Of a stretch of DNA of 64,000 bases, positions 13,532 to 26,544 are shown in pieces. The stretch's first letter is position 1, and every line of letters begins with the position of its first letter. The stretch is from Tenebrio molitor (lineage: Eukaryota > Arthropoda > Insecta > Coleoptera > Tenebrionidae). The notes beneath the pieces were generated by a model. The model saw nothing but the letters and a program-made list of their open reading frames with translations. It did not search any database and was not told the origin of the DNA. The stretch is from assembly GCF_963966145.1 (NCBI RefSeq), contig NC_091051.1:12648001-12712000 (forward strand), read 5' to 3'. A program made the position numbers and the translations under genes.

Positions 13532-16334
13532 GAAAGCGACACTTCGCTTGATTTGGAAAAATTACCTTTATGATTATGACGAATCTACCTTTTATGAAAC
13601 CAAAAGCGAAAATCGAATGGTCCGATAATTTTTATCTAGTATATTACTTAAAATGAAACGAACGTCATAGAAGTTTTCACTCCTGTCGTGCGGTCTTAAG
13701 CACACACTCTTTTTTTCCTACAAAAAAAGAACACTGCATTATTAAACTACTAAATGGCTACCGCCTATGCGGTAATAGAGAAAGAAAGGACAAAGGGTCA
13801 AAGTGTATGTATATTTAACGGTCTTTGCATAGTAATGGAGGTCACGACCCCTAAGTTTCCCCACTTGGCTTTTACGTAATTAAACGTATCAACCCTTATC
13901 ATACTATCTTTGGGAAATATTTTAGGGAAATATATGACGCCAGCAGAAAGCAATCAGCGGATTATTCCAGGACTTTCGAAATTAAAACTGTCACGGAGGG
14001 TTACTCTAAAATATGAAAGCACTGATTTAATTTTAATCAAGTTTAAAATACCTCAAAACGATTATAAAGTCTTTATGTTGATAAAGAAGATTCCGTGAAC
14101 AGTTTAAACGACTACAGACTGGCTGAATATTTCTTTTCAATTAGCTTATGCCAATTTACATCAAAAAAAGTTCAGGACGACCATCATCACCTCTTCATGG
14201 GTAATTTCACGTCGTAAAATACTTTTTCATTTTAACTTTACACTTTTAATTAAATTTTCAATTCAATTTCGAAACAGTTGTGAGTTCAGAACAAAAAATG
14301 TTCAAAAAGACTTGTGATCAAGTGGCCTGGGGCTTGCTTTTGTTATCGTTGGGGTAGCTTCATCGGCTGTCAAACTACATTCAACGAACAAACAGTGTAG
14401 TTTTAAAGACCAACCAACGACAGTTCCCTGATTTTCTTATGATTGTTTTTTACTTTAAATTAATGATTTAATTTACAATAAAATGAAGACCAAAGTTAGG
14501 TTATGTTATGTTATCTGAACGAAATACATGCTTATTTAATAACTTTTTTTTGAACGCTCATTGCATTTAACTATAAGTTTTCTGCTAAAATTACATAAAA
14601 TATATTTGAAACGATTAAATTATCTGAAACAAATTCTTTACGTTATTTGCACTTCATTGTAAAAATTTTACAATACATATTACAAAAACTGTTCCTGCTG
14701 AATTGAAATCTGTTAATTAATTTTACCATCGTAGGAAAGTTAGAAATTGAGACTTTTATCTGGCGTCCAATCCATATCAATTTTTTATGAGTCTGCAGGT
14801 CGTCCGCTTACGAGAATTTTACGACCACGAATGTGCATTTAAGAGAAAATTCTGGATCAGCATCGTATAAATCTACCGAACATTTGGTATGACCTCGAAA
14901 TGTTCGTTCCATCACTCATCTGTATCTAGTCAGCACCATCAGAACATATTCTTTACCACGAAATCTTCAGGCGCCAGTGAAGCTCAAACAAAAACCAACC
15001 GACTTACGTCACTCGTTCTCCTAATTTGTCATTAACACGTCTGAAGAGATTTGGTCAAGGATCTGAAGTAGAACAGAACAATTTGACGAGTCATTCGAGC
15101 AGGATAAAATTTGATGATTGGCGGAGCAGTTCGTTCCGCCGCCCTCGTTACCAGACAACCCTCCTTTGTCCGTAGATGCCATCAATCTCCGCTCCATTAT
15201 CCCGTTAGTATTTGCGTTAATTAAAATTTCCCTCGCGTGCATCGCCTTTAGCGGCACGTTTGTACAGCCTAGATCATGTCTCGACGTATGAGATTCGTTT
15301 TTGTGGAACACACGTAGACCTACGTGCGTCTGATGGTGTTGCGGGCCGAGACGTCGAGACTCCACCGTGGAAATGGCCAGGGAATTTTAAACCGTGGGGA
15401 ACCCTTCGCCCAACTGTACACCGTGCATGACTCTTGTCAGTTTGTTTTGTTAATCAACTTTTCATTACCTAGCGGTGCCCTCGTCCCAACGCGTGCCCCG
15501 GGACTGCTAATGGGCCAGCCTGGCCCATAAATTTCTTCGTATCGGCGATTTTATGGCGACTTTTGATAAATCGCAAGGATTTCTGCCTCATCCCACCTCG
15601 AGCCGCTGTTCGCATTAAAATTTATAAGGTGCTGTTATACGTTCGAATATCTTCTCTCCTTGCATTTCTAAATAAATATTGTGTAATTCATTGCACTTAC
15701 AAATTACCAACACACCTTGCCTGCGAGTCTACGTGGTCGATGCCATTTCGCGCGACAAAATAACTCCTTTGCCGTAAATATGCGGCTCAAAGGACGACCC
15801 GCGCAAAAATCAGGATGAATGAGCGGCGGCAATTATGTATCACGGAGAAAGTGTACGCTGCGGTTGTTTGAAACGTACAAAATAGTCAAATTTCAATTAT
15901 GAAAAGCAATTAATCAATGCTAATTTTTTTTAAAAGGAACTCACCAACTCTATTTAGCAATGATACCGATCTAGCGAACGAAATAGAGTGAGTTGGTTCT
16001 GATAATGGTATTCGCACGTTGGTTTTGGTAATCTAACGTGGAATTATCGTGTTTTAGGAAATTGTCTAACCATTCTTTCGCCATTATAGTTCTAAAAAGA
16101 GATTTAAGCGTGAGTGAAGTCTGTCTCGTTTATGTAAGTTCTTAACGTTGATTATTAAATTATTATAAAATTGTTAATTTCACTTTTGCTTCACTTCAAA
16201 AGAGGTTACACATTGACTAGTTGAATAAGTTTTGAGGTTGCTTAAATGTACCGGTTCGATTCATCATTTATTATCTCAGACCTACAAAATACTGACGGAC
16301 AAATAACAATTGTCAAAAATACTTCCTTTATGTA
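13532..16334. other. No gene; GC-richer unique block at about 14930-15850
   Basis: No gene is supported. From about 14930 to 15850 the sequence is visibly richer in G and C than its flanks and is free of the repeats seen elsewhere. It includes a perfect palindromic stretch TGGGCCAGCCTGGCCCA near 15510. Open frames on both strands here lack family signatures. A hairpin with arms ACCAACTCTATTT / AAATAGAGTGAGTTGGT lies at about 15938-15997. The block could be cis-regulatory or conserved non-coding DNA (inference). Confidence 0.4.
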
Positions 16335-17189
16335 GGAGAATGATGATGTTTGAGAGCATGATAGAGAGTACGGGGCAGAGATCTGAGAATGGAAGGAAAA
16401 GGAACAAGAAGAAGTAGAGAAAGTGCAAGAAAAATATTTGAGAGGGGTGCTAGAAGTGGATAGAAAAACTCCAGGTGTCCAGGTTACATAGTGAGGGAGG
16501 AGTGTAAGAGGAACAGGCTGAGAGTAAAAGCGGGAAAGAGAGAGACAAAGTTTGAAGACAAAATGAATGGAAGGGAAGAGTGCAGGATACTGACGGAATG
16601 CTGGAGAGAAAAGAAAAGTACAAGGAGAAGAAGGAGACAGGGAGGAGGACTGCCAGAGGAACGGGTATGCCAGTGAAGAAGTGGAAAGTTTGAGAGCAAA
16701 AGGAAGATGGATGAATGTAGAGCTGAGTGAAAGGGACAAAGACACAGACAAGCAAGAAAGAAGGGAGAGAACCAAAGAATCCACACACAACAGGGAGTAT
16801 GAGAGGTGTATGACAGAGGAAATTCCGGAGTATCTGTGGAGAGAGAGTGCAAAGGAGAGAAAAATGATGGCGAGATTTAGATGTGGGAATGAGGAGAGAG
16901 AAAACAGGTAATGGACGGAAGGAGAGGAAAGAAGGTGCAGAAGGTGCTATGAGCGACGGAGACAATTGAGCACACGTGGAATGGATGTAGGGAAATGAAA
17001 GAGAAGGAGATAAAGGAAGGGGGAGAAATACTGAATGAAGATGGAAGGGAGATAGGATGGATGAAAAAGATATGGAACACGACGAACAGAATGGAAAAAG
17101 AAAGGGGTGAGGGATAAAAAGACAAATTGTTATTTTTATTTTAGATGAAACTGTAATCAGGAATCCGAAAGTCCGTAGGGCAAATAAAG
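16335..17189 (+). mobile_element. Degenerate 3' end of a non-LTR retrotransposon (LINE ORF2 C-terminus)
   Basis: Read on the + strand in shifting frames, this encodes the C-terminal tail typical of ORF2 of widespread insect non-LTR retrotransposons. It has a segment around KVQEKYLRGVL, then REECKRNRLRVKAGKR, RAKGRWMNVELSERD, RKMMARFRCGNEE, a Cys/His motif (RCRRCYE..ETIEHTWNGC, C-x2-C..H-x4-C) and GEILNEDGREIGWMKKIW. The copy is dead: there are in-frame stops near 16358 and 16475, a TAA replacing the expected aromatic codon at about 16909, and a frameshift near 16955. A short 3' UTR with ATCCGAAAGTCCGTAGGGCA ends in AATAAAG at about 17184. The 5' part is absent, as usual for 5'-truncated LINE insertions. 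The long minus-strand Ser/Phe/Leu-rich frames over it are shadows. Confidence 0.88.
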
Positions 17190-19897
17190 CAATATTATGT
17201 ATATTTAGATTAATCCTGCGGTTAGAATTAATATTAATAGATCTAACGTGAGGCATTAGGTATCATTTTAAATTACAAATTTGCAGTTGTCATTGTTTTT
17301 GATTTGAATGTTATAACACGTTGTAGGATGTGAGAAATTAAGTAGATATTAGTTATTTGTAGAAATACAGTCATAATGGAACGCCTAGAGCCAAAGCTTT
17401 TTCAGCGTCGAGGAAGCGAAGTCTTGACAGGAGGATATTACCGACTGAAAAGTGATTGCAAAGAAATTAACAACGTTGATGGGCAAACAATTCGCATTAA
17501 AAGGTCTATCATCATTTTTACAACATGGACAGAAAAATGTAAGATTGCGATTTTAACCGTTAAATCTTTTATGTTCCATGATGTAAATTATGAAAAAAAT
17601 ACAATAAACCGGGTTAGTTTTTTAAGAAATGCACACAGTAATGATAAAAATAATGTTTTTCTAAGTACCGTTACAGAACTACAAATATTGTTTCATAACG
17701 CAATACCACATTTTTAATCTAATCAATGGAACGGACAAATATGTATTGCAGTTAGTTTGTCATAAAAATAGATTGTTGTGTGAGCAAAATTTATTTCTGT
17801 TAAACTGTTGATAAGAAAATTTTCAGAGCATTGGTAAAGTTTTGATATTGGAGAGTAATTCTTGATGGTATAAAAGGGAAAGCACAAGGTAACCACTGGC
17901 ATTCGAAAGAACAATAAAAACCATTAACTTCCGCAAAAATGTCAGGTTCATAAAACGTATAAAATAGGAGTATCAAGGGTATTGTTCGAAACGAGGAAAT
18001 GACACTTTAATCTTGTTAGAAATGTCATAATACACCTAAGCTATACGATTCGCACGTTCTTTGCAATGGTAAAAATATATTGCAAGCTAAAGATAATGGT
18101 ATTGGCTGTGGCATTAATGATTTAATGACTTAGACTACCACACCATTATAGTTAAGTAGCGTAAAACTAATTCCAATTTGCTAAAGAAAGTGAAGTAATT
18201 TCTTAACAAATTGAATAACATGGAAATTACTACCCCGTCGCTGTTTTGAATGTGAAATTAACTATGAAATTCAAATTCCTGTACGAAAGGTAAACAATAA
18301 ATCTCCGATAAAATTGTGCGAACCCAGAAAAGAGAGGAAGTATTTTTAATCGATAGATTACGTAAGTCTTGTGTAATTAAACTGCCAACTGTAGAAATCA
18401 CTCCATTCAGAAATTTCAGACTCGATGAATCTTGGTGAGTTGTCAAGATAATTGATTCCTTCCCATTCAGGAAAAGTTGAGTGGAGTTCTCATCATTTCA
18501 GGAATAATTCGTTGTTTCAACAATTGAATTGGTGATTGTGAAAATTAATGAACTCTGTTACAACACTAATGTATTTTCAAAACGAGAAAATCTTTCAATC
18601 AGAACTTACTGAGAGAAAGTAACAAATTTATTATTTAAACCAAAAGACCCTCAGCCTGACAATTTCAATTTAAGAGACTAGGTAGACATCCTTCAAATCC
18701 ATAATTGAAACAACAAATTAAAAACTGTATTAGATTTATTGAATAAAGTCTGCATGGAACCCTATATTTTTCTAAGGACAAGCTTTTATAAATCCACAAA
18801 CAAATATCTTACATCAGAATTTCGGTTTATTTTACAACATTCGCGTAGATATTTTTTAATTAAATTCAACCAATGATACTGTTCGACTTTATTAAATTTT
18901 GACATATAACACTGTGCCACATTTTTCTAATTGCTGTTATTTGACCGAATTACATTTATGGAGTGAATATGAACCACCAATATGAGAATTCGTGTACGTA
19001 CTTATAATTACATGACATTTACATTACGAATAAATTAATTTATAACTGTTAAGAATTTGAAATCGTAAATATCTTTCGGTAGAAACTGACTGGTCACAAA
19101 TATGTATCACAAACACCTTAACTGAGTAAACAATTGTACCATATTCATTTTCTTAGATCATAATAGTGCGCTAAAAATGCTACTTCTAATTATAATTAAT
19201 TAGGTGATGTAAACTGAATCGGGAATTAATCGCATACCGTAAATTAGCCTGGAGGTGCTTTAAAATCTAGTTTATGTGCTTTTTTGGAGTTGTTGCGTAA
19301 GAATTAACACAACTAGAATATCACAGTCGAATAAGGAATGTTTTGAAAGAATATAATAATTCTCCGACTTAACGAACGCACTGTTGAATCAATTTGACTC
19401 GAAATCAAGGATGTACGTTCTTGATTTCTTGTATTCATTAGCTCGTATAGAAAATTGTATCCAGAGATAATTCAATTTCCAAATTTTCAAAACCGTAAAG
19501 TAAAATATTTAAGTTAGATTTCTTCTCATAGTATGAACAATACATTGACAACATCGATTTGGGCCTGTAATAAGTGAAACTATTTTTTTCTCATGTGAAA
19601 TTATATTTTTTAGCCATCAACAGGTAATTCAGAATCATTCAAAGATATTTTGGGTTATAGGCAGGTGGCTGATAATTAGATAGCTGAGCTCAAATTCACG
19701 ACAGGTGAAGCGTTCCAAGATGGTATCTACTTTTCATCCAAATGTCTGTTAGGGTTAAAGAAAAAGTATCAGTTTTCTTCTATAATTCGTTCAAAAACAG
19801 CAGTGTCAAGAAAATGGTCAAGTCCGTTTAATAATGGCATTATACATGTCCATGTAGGTAATTTTTTCGGATCAAAGAGTTTTTAAATTAGGTTAAA
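17190..19897. other. No gene recognised
   Basis: One 113-codon frame (17376-17717, +) starts in a reasonable ATG context but has no recognisable domain and is poor in coding-like composition downstream. The rest is AT-rich with no repeat ends noticed. Confidence 0.45.
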
Positions 19898-20031
19898 GTA
19901 TCGGGTGTTTATTTAAATTTGTCCTCAAAGTAGGCGTTGAAGAGTCGATTATGAACGCACCACGACCACGGATTACAGATTACGGATCAGCCGTTTAAAT
20001 CTAACCTCACTTTTTGCGTTGTTTGTGTTTT
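19898..20031. mobile_element. MITE family A, copy 2, right end missing
   Basis: It starts GTATCGGGTGTTTATTTAAA, then GTTGAAGAGTCGATT, ACGGATTACAGATTACGGAT, and TAAATCTAACCTCACTTTTT, closely matching the copy at 22264. Similarity stops near 20031, so the right inverted repeat is lost. Confidence 0.8.
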
Positions 20032-22263
20032 CATAGAGTATTTAATTAAACGAAGAATAATAAGAGAATTTTACCACCGAAGGGGTTCTGTAACGGGAAG
20101 AATTTATGATAAAGTAGACTTGATTATTTTAGATTTTTAATATAAAAGCAATTGCGCCATTTGTATCAATGTGAAATAAAAACTGTTTTAGAGGACATAA
20201 CCTATTACTGCTCTATTGAATTCAGGTATTGACTTTTCATTGGTTCTTTAGGTTAACTCTTGAAGGATTCTTCAGCAAAGAGCAAGGATATTTCCCATAA
20301 CCGTAATAATATTTATATAACGTTCAGGTAAATAACTGTGAAATTAAACTAATGCCAAGAAAAAAGAACAATAAATGTTATATAAATGGCAAATCTGAAT
20401 TCCTTAAAATAATAAAGTGTGGCGAAACTGGGTGAACAAATTATTACCATGAGTGTTATAATGATCAGTGGCGTGTGGTCCCAGTCAAAAACAATTTTCC
20501 GCATTTTTGAACTTGCCGTAAGTTAAACTATCTCCTAAAATATTTCAGTTTGTTGGTTGAGCGCTCACGTCAGATGCTTACAATAATATTTCAATAAGTG
20601 AAGAGAAAAAATCGTAATTCTCATAAATATCACCTTGCAGTATTATTAGCATATTATGCATACAAAAGAACCACTGGCAGTCGGTTATTATGTGTAATAA
20701 ATATGTAATTCTAATCTGTTTAGCACCATTCAATTACAATGTAATTGTTATAATGTTCGCTATGGTAATCTGCAGCATGCACAGTGGGCCGCCTCCGATA
20801 TTTTATATCGAGAAATGAGGGTGAGATAACGATCTGATTGCATTTTACTATGAAGAAGTGGTTCCACACCCCGATCACGACAGAAAGAAAAATTGCATTA
20901 CGAGGCGATCAATCAAAATTAGTGGTTCTTAATTAAATTAAAAGCGCCTTAAGTAGAGTAATTAATCATGCGAGTGTACTACTTAACGGTTTGCGTGAAC
21001 GAGGAAGAGGCCTAAAGATTCCGAGAGGATAAAGATAGGTCGAAGGCACCGCGTGCAAATCTCGCCACGCTCCTGAAGATGTTGAACCCGGCAGTGTTTG
21101 GCACTGGGCCAAAGCGACGGGACGCTCGATGACATTGCACCTCGTCAACCTTGATGGTCACCGCACCCACTCACGCACCACATTCGAGATTTTATACGAC
21201 GTTTTCCGGGAAACTCTAATTCGTATGCATCGGACGTACCGACGAGGATTGTCTGATTTTCACCAGGTGGGCAAGGCGTGTCAGATCTGGACGGTGATAA
21301 GGCTCGAAGATGTGAAAACATCACCAGTTTTTTCGCAAATGTTATCGTTTTCGGAGGTTTGATCTACGGTCCAATTATCGCCTGACATGCTTTTAGCACC
21401 TTGCAGTCAGAAAAAATGTGCAGTCAGTTACAATTTCACCTACCGAATTTTTCAAAATTCCGAGAATATTTACGCGCGATATTAGATAAAGTCATTAGGG
21501 TTACTGCAATTTCTCAAATTCTTGGCCCTGATTTCTACCGGAGTTTGCTCAAGAAACGATGTATCCGGAGTCTGAATTAAATTGAACAGGCGCCACGGAT
21601 TTTCATTTTTAGATCATTTACATTAATTTGTAATTAATTTACTTAGTTATGCAATTTGTCTCAATTTTATACACTCTGTTTTTTTACCAAATTTGGTTCA
21701 TATCAGTACCCACTGTGTATAATAGTGAAAGTGATAGAGGCAAGGGGAAAACTGGTGATTAGTTAAAAAATTTCTATTGTGATATGCGGGCTTAACACTA
21801 ATCTAATACGCCACTCTAAATTTAAATAATTAAATCACTTTTAACAATGAGCAACAACAAACAATTTGTCACCTGTTCTAAATTACTGATAATATTTATG
21901 ATTTTCGATTTCGTCCTGTGTTTATTTAAGAATTTAAAAATATTTCTTTATTTTTGTTGCAAGAATGATTTAAATCTGATAAGTAAAAAATAACAAGCAA
22001 GAAGTACGGATTTCTGCGTCACGGCATCATAACTTTAACACCGAAATTTTTTTCGCCAATAATCTATGAGCAATAACTTAGTTTCATTGACTTCGCTGTT
22101 GGTGACACACTTTGTCACTTATTTTTATTATAACTTGTTCAATACACTAGCTACAAATAAACAAGTCAACTGCAATTAGTGCTATTGTCGGCTCACTATA
22201 AAAAAACAACCCTTCAAGTTATTGCCGTCCAAAGTACCCTTTTAACCTTTAGAACCAATGAAT
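20032..22263. other. No gene; GC-richer block at about 20790-21380
   Basis: The block at about 20790-21380 is visibly GC-richer than its surroundings and not repetitive. It contains an open frame of 77 codons (21129-21362, +) that matches no family I know. I regard it as candidate regulatory or conserved non-coding sequence, unproven. Confidence 0.4.
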
Positions 22264-22475
22264 GTATCGGGTGTTCATTTAAATTTATCCTCAGAGTTGG
22301 CGTTGAAGAGTCGATTGTGAATGTACCACGGATTACAGATTACGGATCAGCTGTTTAAATCTAACCTCACTTTTTGGGCTGTTTCTGTTTTTAAACTGCA
22401 GACGGACAAGTAGTGCGTTCACAATCGACTCTTCAACGCCAAATTTGAGGATAAATTTAAATGAACACCCGATAC
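22264..22475. mobile_element. MITE family A, copy 3, complete
   Basis: Inverted ends GTATCGGGTGTTCATTTAAA and, at the right, TTTAAATGAACACCCGATAC. The subterminal blocks GTTGAAGAGTCGATTGTGAA (left) and TTCACAATCGACTCTTCAAC (right) are also inverted, giving arms of about 60 bp. This is the least decayed member of the family in the window. Confidence 0.9.
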
Positions 22476-24725
22476 TTTAGTAACTACTGTAAAATTTAAA
22501 AATAAATAAATTTCAAGTCAGATGACTTGACAATATTAAACGCGTAGAGAAAGACCATTATCTGCACTTTCATTGCAGATTTTTTATAGCACAACAAATT
22601 TAAATTTAAAGATTTTATCGTATCGCAGTTTTTCAAACATATTTCCTTTCAAGGTCCCAAAATTCCAGAAGTTTACTCAACCATAAATGGCAACGAATGG
22701 ATGTAAATTAATCGCAATCATTAATCTCCACGGTCATATCATATAATGCAAAATGTCTCAATTTATATATTTTTGTCAAAATACTGCCGTTAAGGGTAAT
22801 AAAACTTGTAGTAAAAATGTCCAATAAAAACTACGATTTACGCGAAGATATGAACATAAACTAATCGACAATAATTTTATGACAAAATAATATTATCAAA
22901 ACTGTCCAATATTTTCAAATGTTTTGGAGTCCAGGTGGTTATGTTGCGAAATCGGAGTCGAATCAGTTTGAACTGTTGGTCATTTGCACAAACAATAAAT
23001 TTATTGAACTGTGTTATTACTTGAGATAAAGTAAAAAATAGACAGCTAGTAGCTTGTTCTTCCTGATCTAACTGTTTTAAAAGCACGAAAAGCATTGTTT
23101 GTGCTTATCTGCACTAGTTGGATTATTCATTACAATTTCTGCATAACAATTAGCAGCGCCAGTTGTTCGGCTAGTTGTTGGTCTTATTTTGCATTTTTGA
23201 AATCAGTACCACCGTGTACGGCCAAATTAAAGCCTCGAATAATTCACCGATGATAATTATATGCACGCTCACCTACGATACCAACGGACAAATTTTTTCA
23301 AGGCATTGTACTTTCACTAATCCAGAATCAAAATAAAACCGTAAATCATGATCATGCAGCACTTTTACTTTTGAACCTGGACCCAAAATCGACATCAGAT
23401 CCAGGAGCCAAGAAGACGAGTTCGTTGTCGAGCAGATGTTTGAAAATTAGAAAGCCTCTCGAGACTCGTCGCTTCTTGAAGAAGCGAAGAGTTTCCTCCA
23501 GGTATAAACGGAAAATTCCTTTCGAAATTACAAATGATTATTTGACGGGAGGATGGGTGCGTGCCCGGGGCCGCCCACCTCGACCTCACGCACTTTGAAG
23601 AATTTATGTCGGACAACAATGATATTACGGCGCTATTATGATCTTCCTTATGCGCAATCATGTCGGCCACAAGGTCTTTATCGTTGATTGTACCGTTGGG
23701 TAGGTGTACATGCCTTCATGAGCCCGTGCCGAAGACCGACAACGAATGCTCGATCAGTTTGTGTAATTTGTTATGTGTGCAAGAAACAAACAATGGAATC
23801 CATAACTCGTATGATTTTTACGATTCGGGAATTCTCTGTGCTCCAGTGGCTAACTTCTTGCAGCATGCAAATCGCAATAAAACAACACTTCATTAGGTCC
23901 GGAGACTCGCCAGACGCCACATTTCTGCAGGTTAATGAAGTGTGATGATATCGGGAGGCATTGAACTTGAACTTGTTCCGGGTTGGGTTGCTTTATCGAA
24001 AATTGTACAAAAGTAGCGCTTGGCCCGCCAGATCTGAATATCTGGATTTATTCGGGGACGTGGGCGTTTATTAACAAGTTACTATATTTATGAATGGAAC
24101 GCCCGACGAAAACTGTTCGTAATTTACCAAACCCACACTCAGATTTGTATTAATTCTGATTTAGTTTTTCTCGTCTGGTCTCAAGTCTACACGCTTAATA
24201 CTTGTCAAAATACATATTTGCTCCTACGAGTTTAAAAGCTCGTAACGCACATAAATTTAAATTGGGAAGAACGTGAATATAAAATTTGTTATTACTAGTC
24301 AGGTGAAAGTGTCATAGTTCTAATATTTTTTTATTATTATTATATGTCGTTCCAGAACATTAATTTTACACACATAATTAATTAATTATATAAAAATGGG
24401 TTGGGTTGCTACTTATTTACTATGAGCAATTTAGAAATTTGGATCAAAAGAAACTTGGAAAAACGCTTTCCATCTGCCGTAATACTAATCATCATCAACA
24501 TTAATCTGTTTTCGCTTTTTATTAATAGGGCAATAATTAATATGCAAAAATTGCTAATCGAATCAGGTATTCAAATGTGAGAATAGTAAAAGTTTTTCAC
24601 CTAAACATTACACAAAGAGTAGTTTTTAATTTCAACTTGAAACTAACTATGCCTAATTAGACAAACCTCTACTCTTTATAATACAAGTACATATGTATTA
24701 TGAATACAATTCTTTAGTAGGTATA
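22476..24725. other. No gene; GC-richer block at about 23370-24130
   Basis: No gene is supported. The block at about 23370-24130 is GC-richer and unique. Open frames of 75-91 codons on both strands overlap each other and show no domain. Confidence 0.4.
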
Positions 24726-25456
24726 GTCGTTGACCAAAATAAAATAGGACAAAGTGTTACCTTCGACAGTTTCACAATTCAAAAATTTGTGTAGTGTAAC
24801 TGAGGCGTATGTGTCTCAGATTACAACTTGATTTGACTTGACGATTGATTTACAAAAAGTTAGGTTGTGTTTTTTCACTTGTCATCTCGTCACTGTCACT
24901 TTGTTCAATTGAATGATTCTGAGTTTTTGAAATACAGGGCAAGTCACATAAAGCTTATTTTTTAATTTATTTTGTACGCAACCAAAAATACTAATGACGC
25001 TGACTACTTGATACCATTTATAATGTGATTTAATTTAGTAATCAACGTAGGTATGTAATTTGGCTAAAAATGTCACAATGACATTTTCCTGTTCTGATTA
25101 ATGAAATCAAAAATTAAATTCAAATGACAGTTGATGAATTTAATTTTTGATTTCATTAATCAGAACAGGAAAATGTCATTGTGACATTTTTAGCCAAATT
25201 ACATACCTACGTGGATTATTAAATAAAATCACATTATAAATGGTATCAAGTGGTCAGCGTAATTAGTATTCTTGGTTGCGTACAAAATAAATTCAGAAAT
25301 AAACCTTATGTGACTTGCCCTGTATTGTCGAATGATGACACTTATCAGAATTGTTTTTTATTTTTGACACTTTTGTTTCCTAAGAGATGGATTTCGCAAA
25401 AATATAGAATCACACAATCGAAATTTACTTTGTCCTATTTTATTTTGGTCAACGAC
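24726..25456. mobile_element. Long fold-back element, near-perfect palindrome
   Basis: The outer ends are GTCGTTGACCAAAATAAAAT at 24726 and its reverse complement ending at 25456. The centre lies at about 25129. Around it the arms are almost perfect inverted copies for close to 200 bp each, for example AATGACATTTTCCTGTTCTG on the left and CAGAACAGGAAAATGTCATT on the right. The left arm is about 75 bp longer owing to indels. There is no coding capacity beyond an incidental frame (25250-25498). Confidence 0.9.
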
Positions 25457-26304
25457 TGTACATATTTCAAAATTTATGTGTTTTCAACAAAGCACTGATA
25501 TTCGAGGCAACTCCATACAAGCCAAAAGACAAAGTACTAATATTTCATTTTAAGCTTATTTCTGGAGACATCAGGCTTTTCTATTGAATTTTCCACCTTC
25601 AGCCCATGTTCAGAACAGTTGTTTGCTCAATTTTATTGTGACAGCTCTCTGTTCAAGAGAAATTTGGAAACGTTTTCTAAATTTTTGGTTGTCTTATAAG
25701 TTTTTGCATCATTAATCAATTGTTTTTTTTTTGGATCACTGTACCCAACATGGATCAATCAACTTTATCAAGGGTTTCATCTTGCAAAATTTGAAAGCTT
25801 AGCTCTTCTCCATTTTGTCAAAAATTTTGAAAAATGTTTTGTTCTTCAGATTTTCAAAACTTCTACGGCCAATCTAACGCAACCCTTATTTGCTTTAGAA
25901 TAATAATCACTTTTTTGCTCATATAAACCATAAGTTTAAGCGTAATAAATCTACTCACTAAATGATATGTCTTTTCTTTATTATTCCACTAAATAGGAGA
26001 TAAGAAATAAATTACAATTGCTAACCAATAAGGTTAGAAAGAACCAGTCTTATCCACCGTCTTATTCTAAAAATAGAAAATGCAAATATTTTTATAGATA
26101 ACTACCAAAATATCTAGCTGACGTTTAACAAGGAAGACTTTATTATCTTACAATAGGGGTGTAACAATTGTTTGTAATAAATAATATTAAATAATTGTGG
26201 AAGCAGAGTTTGACAAAACAAGTGGGAACTTTTCGACCTGTTTCATGTTTCATAAATTCGGTGGAGTTGACTAATTTGTAGAGAGAAGTGGAATTATTTT
26301 TGGT

Positions 26305-26544
26305 AATTGTTCACTTTAACTACTTCTGGAATTTTCGCGTTTTTTCTGGCTAGACAGCCTCAGGGCGTTTTCCTAAATCGTTTCCCACCATTCAAACCTT
26401 GTGCAAATGCCTTTTTTTTCTCTCTTGTTGTGTTTCAAAGTCGCGTCAAGGTCGCGCCAATATCTTAGTATAACTAAAGGGTACGGAAAATTCATTTGCA
26501 CAAGGTTTGAGTGAAAATTCCAGAAGTAGTTTAAGTGAACAATG
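26305..26544. mobile_element. TIR element, about 240 bp
   Basis: AATTGTTCACTTTAACTACT..CTGGAATTTTC at the left is inverted as GAAAATTCCAGAAGTAGTTT..AAGTGAACAATG at the right. A second inner pair is CAAACCTTGTGCAAATG (near 26393) with CATTTGCACAAGGTTTG (near 26493). It is a non-autonomous element of unknown superfamily. Confidence 0.8.

Noticed and set aside
16242..17256. Long minus-strand Ser/Phe/Leu-rich open frames
   Set aside because: They are antisense shadows of the purine-rich LINE ORF2 tail, which reads correctly on the + strand.
17376..17717. 113-codon + frame just after the LINE fragment
   Set aside because: Decent ATG context, but no recognisable family and no further exon; not enough to call.
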